Shown: positions 8,338 to 16,342 of the stretch, one piece after another | Layout: each line of letters begins with the position of its first letter | Numbering within the stretch: the stretch's first letter is position 1 | Assembly: GCA_965219175.1 (NCBI GenBank) | Contig: CBDCNI010000001.1 | Coordinates: 1,550,001 to 1,614,000, forward strand | Direction: 5' to 3' | Source of the DNA: JBBPZK01 sp965219175 | GTDB lineage: Bacteria > Actinomycetota > Rubrobacteria > Rubrobacterales > Rubrobacteraceae | DNA: 64,000 bases | Notes under the pieces: generated by a model | Told to the model about the DNA's origin: nothing | Seen by the model: only the letters and a program-made list of their open reading frames with translations | Database searches by the model: none | Program-made: the position numbers and the translations under genes

Positions 8338-9630
8338 TTGGACCGCGCCAAGAGCACCAGGCTTCACGACCGGGAGATCCTACGTCTCGCCCTGCCCGCG
8401 CTGGGTGCTCTGGCGGCTGAACCGACCTACGTCCTGATAGACACAGCCATCGTCGGACACCTCGGCACGCCCCAACTCGCCGCCCTCGCCATCGCCGCAA
8501 CACTCCTCTCCACGAGCCTAACGCTCTTCAACTTCCTAACCTACAGAACGACGGCCCAGGTCGCCCGGATGTACGGCGCGAGCCGCCCCGAAGCCGCCGG
8601 ACGGCTCGGCTCTCAGGCACTGTGGCTCGCTGTCGGGCTCGGTGGCCTGATCTTCGCGCTGGCCCTCTCCCTCGCGGGACCGGCCGTGGCGGCGATGGGT
8701 GGAACGGGGGAGGTAGGGACGATGGCGGTGACCTACCTGCGTATCTCCGCCCTCGGATTGCCGTTCGCCATGGTCTCACTAGCCGGGCAGGGATACCTCC
8801 GCGGTGTCGGCAACCTTATGCGCCCGCTCGTCATTCTGGTCGTCGCCAACGCCGTGAACGTGGTCCTCGAAGTCCTCTTCGTCTACGGTTTCGGGTGGGG
8901 GATAGAGGGATCCGCGTGGGGCACGGTGCTGGCGCAGGCTGGGATGGGTGCTGCCTTCGTCGTCGAGTTGCTGCGCGCCCCGGCTGACTCCCGGCGTCCG
9001 CGTTGGGAGAGCATGCGTCCGCTCCTGAAAGTCGGCGGCGACATCGCCGTGCGGACGGGGGCGCTGCTGCTCTCGTTCGCGCTGGCGAGCGCCGTCGTCG
9101 CCCGGATGGGGGCCGTGCAGCTCGGGGCGCATCAGGTGGCGTTTCAGATCTTTATCTTCCTCGCTCTGGTCCTCGACGCCATAGCCATCGCCGGCCAGAT
9201 CATGGTCGGCCGGGCGCTCGGCTCCGGCGACGCCGACGGAGCCTACGAGGCGTCGCGGCGCATGATCCTCTGGTCCATCGCGGTCGGACTCTTCTTCGCC
9301 GCAATATTGCTGGCGCTCTCCAACGTAGTCCCGCGCACTTTCACCGACGACCCGGAAGTCATCCGTCAGGCGCGATACATCTGGCCGCTCTTCGCCCTCA
9401 TGCAGCCTATCGGGGCTGCGGTATTCGCCCTGGACGGCATCCTGATCGGGGCGAGCGATACACGGTTCCTCAAGTGGTCCATGGTCGCCTCCCTTGCCAT
9501 CTTCGCGCCGCTCGCCCTCGGGCTCGGCGTGGTCGGCGTCTGGGCGGCGCTCGTGGTGCTGATGCTCGTGCGTCTGGTGACCTGTGGCGGAAGGTTCCTG
9601 AGTCGTAAATGGGCCGTCACCGGGTTTTGA
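8338..9630 (+). CDS. MATE-family multidrug/metabolite exporter
   Basis: A 430-residue polytopic membrane protein with about 12 hydrophobic helices in two similar halves. The first half has ILRLALPALGALAAEPTYVLIDTAIVGHLGT, characteristic of the DinF-like branch of the MATE family, cation-coupled exporters of drugs and other organic cations. The second half begins with MRPLLKVGGDIAVRTGALLLS. TTG at 8338 is used as start; it lies 25 bases past the aminopeptidase stop. Substrate unknown. Overlapping minus-strand frames are shadows of its regular GC-rich codons. Confidence 0.9.
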   Translation: MDRAKSTRLHDREILRLALPALGALAAEPTYVLIDTAIVGHLGTPQLAALAIAATLLSTSLTLFNFLTYRTTAQVARMYGASRPEAAGRLGSQALWLAVGLGGLIFALALSLAGPAVAAMGGTGEVGTMAVTYLRISALGLPFAMVSLAGQGYLRGVGNLMRPLVILVVANAVNVVLEVLFVYGFGWGIEGSAWGTVLAQAGMGAAFVVELLRAPADSRRPRWESMRPLLKVGGDIAVRTGALLLSFALASAVVARMGAVQLGAHQVAFQIFIFLALVLDAIAIAGQIMVGRALGSGDADGAYEASRRMILWSIAVGLFFAAILLALSNVVPRTFTDDPEVIRQARYIWPLFALMQPIGAAVFALDGILIGASDTRFLKWSMVASLAIFAPLALGLGVVGVWAALVVLMLVRLVTCGGRFLSRKWAVTGF

Positions 9631-9648
9631 TCTGGTAAGGTAACAATC

Positions 9649-9879
9649 ATGGATGAAACGATGCTGCGCGTCGGGAATGTAAAAAGCGAAGAGGACCTCG
9701 AAGTCGTCCGCGACGCCCTCGACGACCTGGGCGCAGCCTACGAGCACATCCGCTCCGAGCCGGAAGACTACTACCCACAGACCGCCTACTTCTACATCTC
9801 TTCCCGCTTCGCGGATGACGCTGAGAACCTGCTCGTCCGCCTCTCCGAGGAGCACGGCTTCGACGCCGAAGTCATCTGA
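9649..9879 (+). CDS. Small acidic conserved-type protein, unknown function
   Basis: A 76-residue acidic protein (MDETMLRVGNVKSEEDLEVV...). The predicted pattern is a compact alternation of helix and strand with a C-terminal FDAEVI. No domain is recognised. It begins at an ATG 18 bases after the MATE gene stop, behind a weak AAGGTA, and is probably co-transcribed with it. The codon pattern matches the neighbours and no plus-strand alternative is better, so it is likely real. Short regulatory or ACT-like proteins are possible but unproven. Confidence 0.7.
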   Translation: MDETMLRVGNVKSEEDLEVVRDALDDLGAAYEHIRSEPEDYYPQTAYFYISSRFADDAENLLVRLSEEHGFDAEVI

Positions 9880-9891
9880 GCGCCCCTTCAC

Positions 9892-9919
9892 TTTCCGTTC
9901 GGATAGCCGGTACTATACT
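9892..9919 (+). promoter_or_regulatory. Candidate sigma-70-type promoter
   Basis: TTTCCG, a 16-base spacer, then TATACT, ending about 44 bases before the GTG of the HAD-like gene. This would drive the HAD-folE-glycosyltransferase operon. Assigned by eye. Confidence 0.4.
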
Positions 9920-9962
9920 TTGTAACAGAACAGGACCGTATATTGCTTGCGAGGTGCAAAGA

Positions 9963-10670
9963 GTGACAACCGGCGGCAAAAAGCCTTACGACACAGTGTT
10001 CCTCGACGTGGACGGTACGTTGCTCTGGGTGGACCTGGACGTCGAGGGATACGTCCGGGACCTCAAGCCGTACTCGCGCAACGGGCTCACCGTAGAGAAG
10101 GCGGCCCGACCGGTGTGGGAGAGCCTGCGGCGGCACATCCGGCAGAACATCGAGCACCGCACCGAAGAAGAGCTAACCGATTTCAAGCGCCGAAACGCGG
10201 AGATCACCGCCGAAGCCCTGGACGTCGAAGCCCCGAGAGAAGTGTTGACCGAGGTCGCGGATCGCAGGATCTCCTTCAACCCCTACCCCGAGTCGGTGCG
10301 CGTCCTGGAGGAGTTGCGCGACATAGGCCTGAGGCTCTACGTTGTCTCTAACTGGGACCTGTTCCTGGAAGACGTGCTCTCCGAACTCGGGTGGATGCGC
10401 TATTTCGAGTCGGTCGTGACCTCCGCCGTCGTCGGGGTCGAGAAACCGGAATGCGGCATCTTCGAGGAGGCGCTGCGCGTCAGTGATCGCTCCGACGAGC
10501 CGGGCCTCGTGGTTCACGTCGGCAACGACCCCGTCTCGGACATCCGGGGGGCCGCCGAGGCCGGACTGGACGCGGTCCTGATCGACCGCAAAGGCGACAT
10601 AGAAGCCCCGGAAGCCACCGCCACGCTGCCCGACCTGAACGGCCTGCCGGAATTGCTCGGGGCGAGATAG
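9963..10670 (+). CDS. HAD-superfamily hydrolase
   Basis: A phosphatase-type HAD protein of about 235 residues. Motif I is FLDVDGTLL with the nucleophilic Asp and acid/base Asp, motif II is the YVVSNWD segment, motif III lies in VGVEKPECGIF with the conserved Lys, and motif IV is HVGNDPVSDIRGAAEAG. An alpha-helical cap lies between motifs I and II (about residues 20-100). I chose GTG at 9963 because GAGGT at 9951-9955 is correctly spaced; an in-frame GTG at 9954 is the alternative. The folE start codon follows its stop directly. The substrate could be a nucleotide or pterin intermediate given that linkage, but this is inference. Confidence 0.85.
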   Translation: MTTGGKKPYDTVFLDVDGTLLWVDLDVEGYVRDLKPYSRNGLTVEKAARPVWESLRRHIRQNIEHRTEEELTDFKRRNAEITAEALDVEAPREVLTEVADRRISFNPYPESVRVLEELRDIGLRLYVVSNWDLFLEDVLSELGWMRYFESVVTSAVVGVEKPECGIFEEALRVSDRSDEPGLVVHVGNDPVSDIRGAAEAGLDAVLIDRKGDIEAPEATATLPDLNGLPELLGAR

Positions 10671-11264
10671 ATGTCCAACGCGTTGCCGGAAAAGACCCAT
10701 ATAGACAAGCCTCGCATAGAGCGGGCGGTGCGGGAGATCCTCGAAGCTATCGGCGAGGACCCGGAAAGGGAAGGCGTCCTCGAAACTCCCCGCCGGGTTG
10801 CCGACGCCTACGAATATCTGTTCGCCGGCCTCGCCGAAGACCCGCTCCATCACCTGGAGGTCGGTTTCACGGAGGAGTACCGTGAGTTGGTCCTCGTCAG
10901 GGACATACCGCTGTACAGCCAATGTGAACATCACCTCATCCCATTCGTCGGCAAGGCCCACGTAGGGTACCTCCCGAACGGGCGCGTGGCGGGACTCTCC
11001 AAGCTGGCGCGGGTCGTCGAAGGCTACGCCCGTCGCCCGCAGCTACAGGAGCGGCTCACCGGACAGATCGCCGACGCCCTCCACGGCGGGCTCGGCTCCG
11101 CCGGGTCCATAGTCGTCATCGAAGCCGAGCACCTCTGCATGACCGCCCGCGGCGTCCAGAAACCAGGCAGCGTCACCGTAACCTCCGCCGTCAGGGGGGT
11201 CTTCGAGAAAGATAGAGACCGCCGGTCGGAAGCGATGGCCCTCATCTCTCGCGGCGGCTCCTGA
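10671..11264 (+). CDS. folE: GTP cyclohydrolase I
   Basis: A 197-residue enzyme converting GTP to 7,8-dihydroneopterin triphosphate, the first step of tetrahydrofolate synthesis. Visible signatures: GEDPEREGVLETPRRVADAY, PLYSQCEHHLIPFVGKAHVGYLP with the zinc-binding Cys and His, LSKLARVVEGYARRPQLQERLT, and HLCMTARGVQKPGS with the second zinc Cys. Length and motif order are full-family. The ATG directly follows the HAD gene stop and the next gene starts four bases after its own stop, so all three lie in one transcript. Confidence 0.97.
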   Translation: MSNALPEKTHIDKPRIERAVREILEAIGEDPEREGVLETPRRVADAYEYLFAGLAEDPLHHLEVGFTEEYRELVLVRDIPLYSQCEHHLIPFVGKAHVGYLPNGRVAGLSKLARVVEGYARRPQLQERLTGQIADALHGGLGSAGSIVVIEAEHLCMTARGVQKPGSVTVTSAVRGVFEKDRDRRSEAMALISRGGS

Positions 11265-11268
11265 GCCG

Positions 11269-12468
11269 TTGAAGAGATCCGGGACGCGGCCCTCGCGCCG
11301 CCTCGAAAACGTCCGCACCGCCCTGACGGCTTTCAACCTTCTCGTCTGGTTGGTTTTGGGCGTCGAGTGGTTCTTTGGCGTGCGGAAAGTACCGGTCCTC
11401 GCGAACCTTCGGGATGAACGGGAGCCGGAGGCCCATCCAGATATATCCGTGGTCGTGGCGGCCCGCGACGAGGAGCGGGCCATCGAGGAGAGCGTCGGGT
11501 CTCTGCTGGATCAAGACTATCCCGGTAAGCTCGAAGTCATCGCCGTGGACGACCGTTCCACGGATCGCACCGGCGAGATCCTGACTTCGCTCTCAGACCG
11601 GCGCCCGGAATTGCGCGTCATCCACGTAGAAGAACTGCCCGAAGGCTGGCTCGGCAAGAACCACGCGCTGCACGTCGGGGCCGCCGCGTCTAACGGAGAT
11701 TGGCTCCTCTTTACCGACGCGGATGTCCGTTTCTCGCCCCGCTGCCTCCGCGCCGCCGTGAAATACGCCGAGAAGAGCAGCGCGGACCACCTGGTCCTGT
11801 TCCCGGAGGTGGTTTCGGGCGGGGTCTTGTTGCGTAGTTTCGTGACCTGCTTCTCGCTCGCTTTCATGGTCTACCAGAGGCCGTGGCGGGTGAGTGACCC
11901 GCGCGCCAGGGATCACCTCGGCGTCGGAGCCTTCAACCTGCTGCGCCGGGAAGTATACGAATCGGTTGGAGGCCACCGGAAAATAGCCCTGCGTCCCGAC
12001 GACGACGTGAGGCTCGGGAAGCTCGTAAAAGAGTCCGGCTTCAGGCAAGAGGCTGCTTTCGGGGCCGGGCTCCTCGACGTCGAGTGGCACAGTAGCGTGG
12101 GCGGCGCGGTGAAGGGCCTGACTAAGAGCATCTTCGCCGGTCTCGACTACCGGCCGGAGTTGGTGGCCCTCTCGGCGCCTCTGTTCTTCCTGACGAACGT
12201 CCTGCCGTTTCCGGCGGCCCTCTTGACGGGCGGCTTTGCCCGGAAGCTCTCCGTTGCGAACGTGTTGCTCGTTTTCGTGGTCTACGCGCGCCAGGGACGA
12301 TACTCAGGTACAAGGCTTCCGGTGTGGTACGCCGCCCTCCACCCGGTCGGGGCGAGCCTTCTCACCTACGCCGTCTTGAGGTCGGCGGTTACTGTCCTCG
12401 TCAGCGGCGGCCTGGAATGGCGAGGGACCCGTTATCCTCTAAAACTGCTGAAGGAGAACCGCATCTGA
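11269..12468 (+). CDS. Membrane-associated family 2 glycosyltransferase
   Basis: About 399 residues. A hydrophobic N-terminal helix (about 18-37) is followed by a GT-A catalytic domain: ISVVVAARDEERAIEESVGSLL, VIAVDDRSTDRT, LFTDADVRF (DxD) and RPDDDVRLG. Three or so C-terminal membrane helices follow. This architecture resembles CrtQ/HpnB-like glycosyltransferases that modify carotenoid or hopanoid lipids; the acceptor here is not known. The TTG at 11269 lies four bases after folE with only a weak ribosome site, so translation may depend on coupling. Confidence 0.85.
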   Translation: MKRSGTRPSRRLENVRTALTAFNLLVWLVLGVEWFFGVRKVPVLANLRDEREPEAHPDISVVVAARDEERAIEESVGSLLDQDYPGKLEVIAVDDRSTDRTGEILTSLSDRRPELRVIHVEELPEGWLGKNHALHVGAAASNGDWLLFTDADVRFSPRCLRAAVKYAEKSSADHLVLFPEVVSGGVLLRSFVTCFSLAFMVYQRPWRVSDPRARDHLGVGAFNLLRREVYESVGGHRKIALRPDDDVRLGKLVKESGFRQEAAFGAGLLDVEWHSSVGGAVKGLTKSIFAGLDYRPELVALSAPLFFLTNVLPFPAALLTGGFARKLSVANVLLVFVVYARQGRYSGTRLPVWYAALHPVGASLLTYAVLRSAVTVLVSGGLEWRGTRYPLKLLKENRI

Positions 12469-12489
12469 CCGAAGGTCCGGGGGCGGGTA

Positions 12490-13254
12490 TCAGCCGGGAG
12501 CGTGGGCGGGGTAGGTCGCTCCTTCGGGGACGGCGGCGAGCGCTGCGCCTGCGATGCCGGCTTCGTTCTGCATCTCCGCTGGTACGACTCTCGTTCGAGC
12601 CGTGAGGTGTGGCAGGAACTTGTCCGCCTTCTTGCTGATACCTCCGCCGACCACTATGAGGTCGGGCCAGAACAGCCGTTCCACGGTCGTCACGTACTCG
12701 TCGAGTCGTTCGGCGTAGTGTTTCCAGCCGAGGTTGTCTCGTTTGCGGGCGCCGTCGGAGGCGCGGGTCTCGGCGTCGTGGCCGCCGATCTCCAGATGTC
12801 CGAGCTCGGTATTCGGTATGAGATGGCCCCCGACGAAGAGCGCGCTGCCGATTCCGGTGCCGAGCGTGAGCATCAGCATTACACCCTCCACCTCTCGTCC
12901 CGCGCCCCAGCGGACCTCGGCCAGCCCCGCCGCGTCCGCGTCGTTGACGACACCTACCGTGCTACCGAGTTTCTGTTCCAGTTCCCCCCTAAGGTCGAAG
13001 CCGATATTCGAGTCATCCACGTTGGCGGCCGTTTGGATCACACCGCCCTTGATCACACCCGGAAACCCACACCCGACCGGACCGTCCCAATAAGCCCTCG
13101 AAACGACCTCGACGCACGTCTCTAGGATAGCCTCCGAAGTGGAGGGATGGGGCGTCTTGACCCGCACTCGATCCGTCAGCATCTCACCCGTGGATGCGTC
13201 TACCGTCGCCCCCTTGATGCCGGTCCCGCCGATATCCAGACCAAATACGTTCAT
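12490..13254 (-). CDS. ppgK: Polyphosphate-dependent glucokinase
   Basis: A 254-residue ROK-type kinase. GLDIGGTGIKGATVD is the phosphate-1 motif; CGFPGVIKGGVIQTAANV, VVNDADAAGLAEVRWGAG, LTLGTGIGSALFVGGHLIPNTELGH and WPDLIVVGGGISKKADKFL follow in the order seen in actinobacterial polyphosphate:glucose phosphotransferases. Members phosphorylate glucose using polyphosphate, sometimes also ATP. It is convergent with the glycosyltransferase gene (21 bases apart) and lies about 80 bases downstream of efeU on the same strand. Confidence 0.92.
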   Translation of the reverse strand: MNVFGLDIGGTGIKGATVDASTGEMLTDRVRVKTPHPSTSEAILETCVEVVSRAYWDGPVGCGFPGVIKGGVIQTAANVDDSNIGFDLRGELEQKLGSTVGVVNDADAAGLAEVRWGAGREVEGVMLMLTLGTGIGSALFVGGHLIPNTELGHLEIGGHDAETRASDGARKRDNLGWKHYAERLDEYVTTVERLFWPDLIVVGGGISKKADKFLPHLTARTRVVPAEMQNEAGIAGAALAAVPEGATYPAHAPG

Positions 13255-13333
13255 AACTCCTCCAGAGAACCCCTTTGCCTCATCCCGGACATTCTAAAGG
13301 ATAGAGGACCTCCCCGAAACCAGATGGGGCTTC

Positions 13334-14167
13334 TTATCCGGCTTTCGCTTGCCTCCAGACTTTTGGAAGTTGGGGCTGGAGGAAAGCGTATCCAACGACT
13401 ACCAGATACACGGCCCACACGGCGACCTGTATAAAGTCCGGGGCCGGGTTCCAGCCGAAGAAGCTCGTCAGGAAGCGTCCCAGCACGCTCTGGTCGGTGA
13501 GGAGGGTTACGCTGGAGAGGTTCCAGACGGGCTCGAACAGGGTCGGGATAATGCCCGCCTCCTGAAACTCGGCCGTCCCGTGGGCCAGCATCCCGGCCGC
13601 CACCACGAGCAACAGCACGCCGGTGATTCTGAAGAACGCGCCGAGGTTTATCCTCTTTCCAGCCACGTACACCAGATATCCGAGCGCTATCGCCCCGAGA
13701 AGCCCGGCAACCGCCCCGAACCCGGCCTGAAACGGCGTTGAGTTCTTGGTCACGCCGAACATGAACAGCGCCGTTTCGAGCCCTTCGCGCAACACCAACG
13801 CGAAAGCGAACATCGCAAGCGCGAGCGTGCTTCCGGTATCCACGGCCTCGTCTATCCTCCTGCGGATACCCTGAGACAGGCCCCGCGCCTGGCGGCTTAT
13901 CCAGAGGATCATGTACGTCAGGAAGATGACCGCGAGCCACATCGCCGAACCCTCGAAGACCTGCTCCGCCGTACCCTTCAGGTCGGAAGCCGTCACGAAC
14001 AACACCGCAGCTGCCACCACCGCGACGACTACCGCTGCCGCAACCCCATACCCGACGCGCACCATGCCCTCGCGGTGGCCGATCTTATCCAGGTAAGCCA
14101 GCACGATGGCGACGAGGAGCGTGACCTCGAATCCCTCGCGCAATACAACCAGAAAAGCTCCCAACAC
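13334..14167 (-). CDS. efeU: FTR1/EfeU-type high-affinity iron permease
   Basis: A 277-residue membrane protein with about seven helices and two copies of the RExxE iron-transport motif: REGFE in the first helix (LVVLREGFEVTLLV) and REGLE in the fourth (LVLREGLETALFMFG). This is the signature of the ferrous/ferric permease family of EfeU and yeast Ftr1. The usual EfeO and EfeB partners are not adjacent. A 13-base Fur-type palindrome lies 29 bases upstream of the ATG, so iron-dependent repression is strongly suggested. Confidence 0.93.
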   Translation of the reverse strand: MLGAFLVVLREGFEVTLLVAIVLAYLDKIGHREGMVRVGYGVAAAVVVAVVAAAVLFVTASDLKGTAEQVFEGSAMWLAVIFLTYMILWISRQARGLSQGIRRRIDEAVDTGSTLALAMFAFALVLREGLETALFMFGVTKNSTPFQAGFGAVAGLLGAIALGYLVYVAGKRINLGAFFRITGVLLLVVAAGMLAHGTAEFQEAGIIPTLFEPVWNLSSVTLLTDQSVLGRFLTSFFGWNPAPDFIQVAVWAVYLVVVGYAFLQPQLPKVWRQAKAG

Positions 14168-14195
14168 AGCCGACGCCCCCTTAGCGTTCTTACTT

Positions 14196-14208
14196 AATGA
14201 TAATCATT
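14196..14208. promoter_or_regulatory. Fur-box-like iron operator upstream of efeU
   Basis: AATGATAATCATT, a perfect 6-1-6 palindrome identical to the core of the classical Fur box. It is centred about 35 bases upstream of the efeU ATG. The location in front of an iron permease supports the assignment. Confidence 0.8.
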
Positions 14209-14388
14209 TGCAATAACCATAACCAGAGGATACCCGTCGAGGTGAGGCCCGGTCAAGGAAATAGCTAATTTTGTGTGATCCGGGTCAAAAGCAAGGCTCC
14301 ACCCAGAGAACGCGATCAGAGTATTTTTCGCTGGTTATAGCCCTCCTTGTGCCTTGCCAGACTGTGTGTGATACTCAAAGAGACAATG

Positions 14389-14414
14389 TGTTACAAGCGA
14401 CATACATTGTAACA
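14389..14414. promoter_or_regulatory. Inverted repeat, probable operator
   Basis: TGTTACAA, a 10-base spacer, then TTGTAACA: perfect 8-base arms. The same GTTACAA word recurs at 14443-14449 and 14469-14475 within the tandem repeat that follows. This looks like a regulator binding array controlling the small membrane protein and symporter genes; the regulator is unknown. Confidence 0.5.
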
Positions 14415-14440
14415 AAAAAGAGTAGCAATCGAGTCGGCGA

Positions 14441-14492
14441 AAGTTACAAGTGCCGGTTGGAGGGCTAAGTTACAAGTGCCGGTTGGAGGGCT
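14441..14492 (+). repeat. Perfect 26-base tandem duplication
   Basis: Two identical 26-base units (14441-14466 and 14467-14492), each beginning AAGTTACAAG and ending GGTTGGAGGGCT. Each unit contains one GTTACAA word and a GGAGG ribosome-site-like run. The second unit ends about 25 bases before the start codon of the small membrane gene, so the duplication lies in the leader. Confidence 0.9.
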
Positions 14493-14517
14493 AATAGAGG
14501 GGTGAAAGGAGTGGTTG

Positions 14518-14700
14518 ATGGAGAGGCGGGGGATCTTCTGGATCGGGCTGGCGCTGCTTTTGGTGGTGTTGGGCTACCTGGTCCCGTACACGGTGCTTTC
14601 CGGTGTGGATGCCTGGTACGGGAGCTTTCTTTTCTGGGCAGTGTTTGGGTTGGCGGCGATCCTGATGAACGCTGCCATAACGAGTAGCTGGAGGGACTGA
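14518..14700 (+). CDS. Small two-helix membrane protein, symporter partner (DUF3311-like)
   Basis: A 60-residue protein with two hydrophobic helices (about 6-26 and 35-55) and a polar tail. ATG at 14518 follows AAGGAG by 6 bases. Small DUF3311-type proteins are commonly encoded directly before sodium:solute symporters and are thought to be accessory subunits; the downstream symporter begins one base after this stop. The overlapping +1 frame at 14502 is a shadow. Confidence 0.8.
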   Translation: MERRGIFWIGLALLLVVLGYLVPYTVLSGVDAWYGSFLFWAVFGLAAILMNAAITSSWRD

Positions 14701-14701
14701 G

Positions 14702-16177
14702 ATGGGTGTGGGTCTGGTAATTTTCGCCCTGGTTTTGTACGTGATCGTCGGGGCCGGGGTGGCGTTTCTGGCGCGGGGCGGAGTAGGGCGCGGGATGGCC
14801 GAATACTTCCTGTGGAACCGTTCGATGGGTGGGTTTATCGGGGCTTTGAGCTACAGCGCCACGACTTACAGCGCGTTCATGCTCGTCGGGCTCGCGGGAC
14901 TGACGTATGCGGGTGGGGTCGGGGCTTTGGGGTTCGAGATGGTGTACTTCTCGGGGCTCGTTTTGGTGGCGTTTTTTGGGCCGCGCTTTCTACTGGCTGG
15001 AAAGAAATTCGGGTACGTCACGCCGTCGGAGATGCTCGGGGACAGGTATGCGAGCCGGGGCGTGGCTGTGGTCGCGGCGCTGGCGAGTTGCGTGTTCCTC
15101 ATTCCGTACAGTGCGGTGCAGCTCGCGGGGATAGGGTATTTGCTCTCCGGGGTGACGAATGGTGGGATCTCCTTTACCGTTGGTACCCTCATCGCGACGG
15201 CGCTCGCGGTAACGTTCGCGCTCGTGGCGGGCATCCGGTCGGTTGCGTGGACGGATGCTTTGCAGGTCCTGGTTATGCTGGTTACGGCGACGGTCGCCGT
15301 TCTGCTGGTCGTAAACTCGCTCGGCGGCTTCGGGGAGCTATTCGGAAGGGTCGCGGAGGAGCACCCCGGCGCTTTGAGCGTGCCGGGTGGCGGTTTCTTT
15401 AGCTTCTCCGTATTTCTCGGGCTGACGCTGCCGTGGTTCTTCTTTAGCCTGTCCAACCCGCAGGTCAGCCAGCGGCTGTTCATGGTCGGCACTATGCGGA
15501 ACCTGCGCCGGATGCTGCTCGGCTTTTTGGTGATCGGGTTCGTGTACACGCTCGTCGCGGTGCTGTGGGGTTTCGCGGCGCTGTTGCGCTTCCCGAACCT
15601 CAAGTCGGCTGACCTCGCGACGCCGTCGCTTCTATCCTCGGACCTCGTGCCGCCGGTGGTCGGGGTGATCGTCATAGTTGGTATCCTGGCGGCGGCGATC
15701 TCGACTATAGACTCAATACTGTTGACGCTCTCCTCGATGGTGGCGCGGGACGTTTACGGCAACTCTCCCGGCGGCGCTGACGAGAACCGGCAACTACTCG
15801 TCGGAAAGCTCGTTATCCCGGTTATCGCTGTTCTGGCGCTCCTGTTCGCCGGGTTGAAACTTGACTTGATCGCCGTCCTGGCCGTCTCATCGTCGGCTGG
15901 CTTGCTGGTAACAGTCCCGGCCATAGTCGGGGCGTTCTTCTGGAAGCGGGGCACGGCGGCCGGTGTGATCTCGAGCATAGTCCTGGGCGGCCTGCTCGTC
16001 GCGTACCTGGAGATCACGCAGGCAAAGTTTCTCGGACAAGGCTCCAGCGTCTGGGGCCTGCTCGTCGCCATCGTACTCTACGTCGGGGTCAGCCTCCTGA
16101 CCACCGCTCCCGACCGAAAGGCGGAAGAGTTCATCGGATATCTGCGCGGCGCGCTGAAAGATAAGGGGGCGTCATAA
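14702..16177 (+). CDS. Sodium:solute symporter (SSS family)
   Basis: A 491-residue transporter with about 13 hydrophobic helices. Family features include the early FLWNRSMGGFIGALSYSATTYSAFMLVGLAG, the sodium-site region IPYSAVQLAGIGYLL, GIRSVAWTDALQVLVML, FFFSLSNPQVSQRLFM and LAAAISTIDSILLTLSSMVARDVY. The substrate is probably a small organic acid, amino acid or vitamin, but no motif decides it. It is coupled to the upstream small membrane protein, and the operon leader carries the GTTACAA repeats. Confidence 0.92.
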   Translation: MGVGLVIFALVLYVIVGAGVAFLARGGVGRGMAEYFLWNRSMGGFIGALSYSATTYSAFMLVGLAGLTYAGGVGALGFEMVYFSGLVLVAFFGPRFLLAGKKFGYVTPSEMLGDRYASRGVAVVAALASCVFLIPYSAVQLAGIGYLLSGVTNGGISFTVGTLIATALAVTFALVAGIRSVAWTDALQVLVMLVTATVAVLLVVNSLGGFGELFGRVAEEHPGALSVPGGGFFSFSVFLGLTLPWFFFSLSNPQVSQRLFMVGTMRNLRRMLLGFLVIGFVYTLVAVLWGFAALLRFPNLKSADLATPSLLSSDLVPPVVGVIVIVGILAAAISTIDSILLTLSSMVARDVYGNSPGGADENRQLLVGKLVIPVIAVLALLFAGLKLDLIAVLAVSSSAGLLVTVPAIVGAFFWKRGTAAGVISSIVLGGLLVAYLEITQAKFLGQGSSVWGLLVAIVLYVGVSLLTTAPDRKAEEFIGYLRGALKDKGAS

Positions 16178-16342
16178 TCATAGGTTCAAGACAGCAGAGG
16201 TTGGCAAGGGAGTATGTCCGATGCGGTGGCCCGCGCCCGCTGACACGCGAGCCTGGGTAACTTCTACGACTCGACAGACTAGAGTTCGGGTGTTAACTAT
16301 ACGGGTGCAACTTCTCTGGTATTCAGGAAGACAGGAGTTATC

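Larger units (their letters stand above)
14168..14517. other. 350-base divergent intergenic region, efeU / symporter operon
   Basis: Holds the Fur-type palindrome near the efeU side and the GTTACAA inverted repeat plus a 26-base tandem duplication near the symporter side, each listed separately. Between about 14215 and 14385 I see no gene, tRNA or clear hairpin. Confidence 0.6.

Noticed and set aside
16178..16342. tRNA or small RNA in the gap after the symporter
   Set aside because: No cloverleaf, no GTTCRA arm in the right context and no terminator-like hairpin could be drawn.
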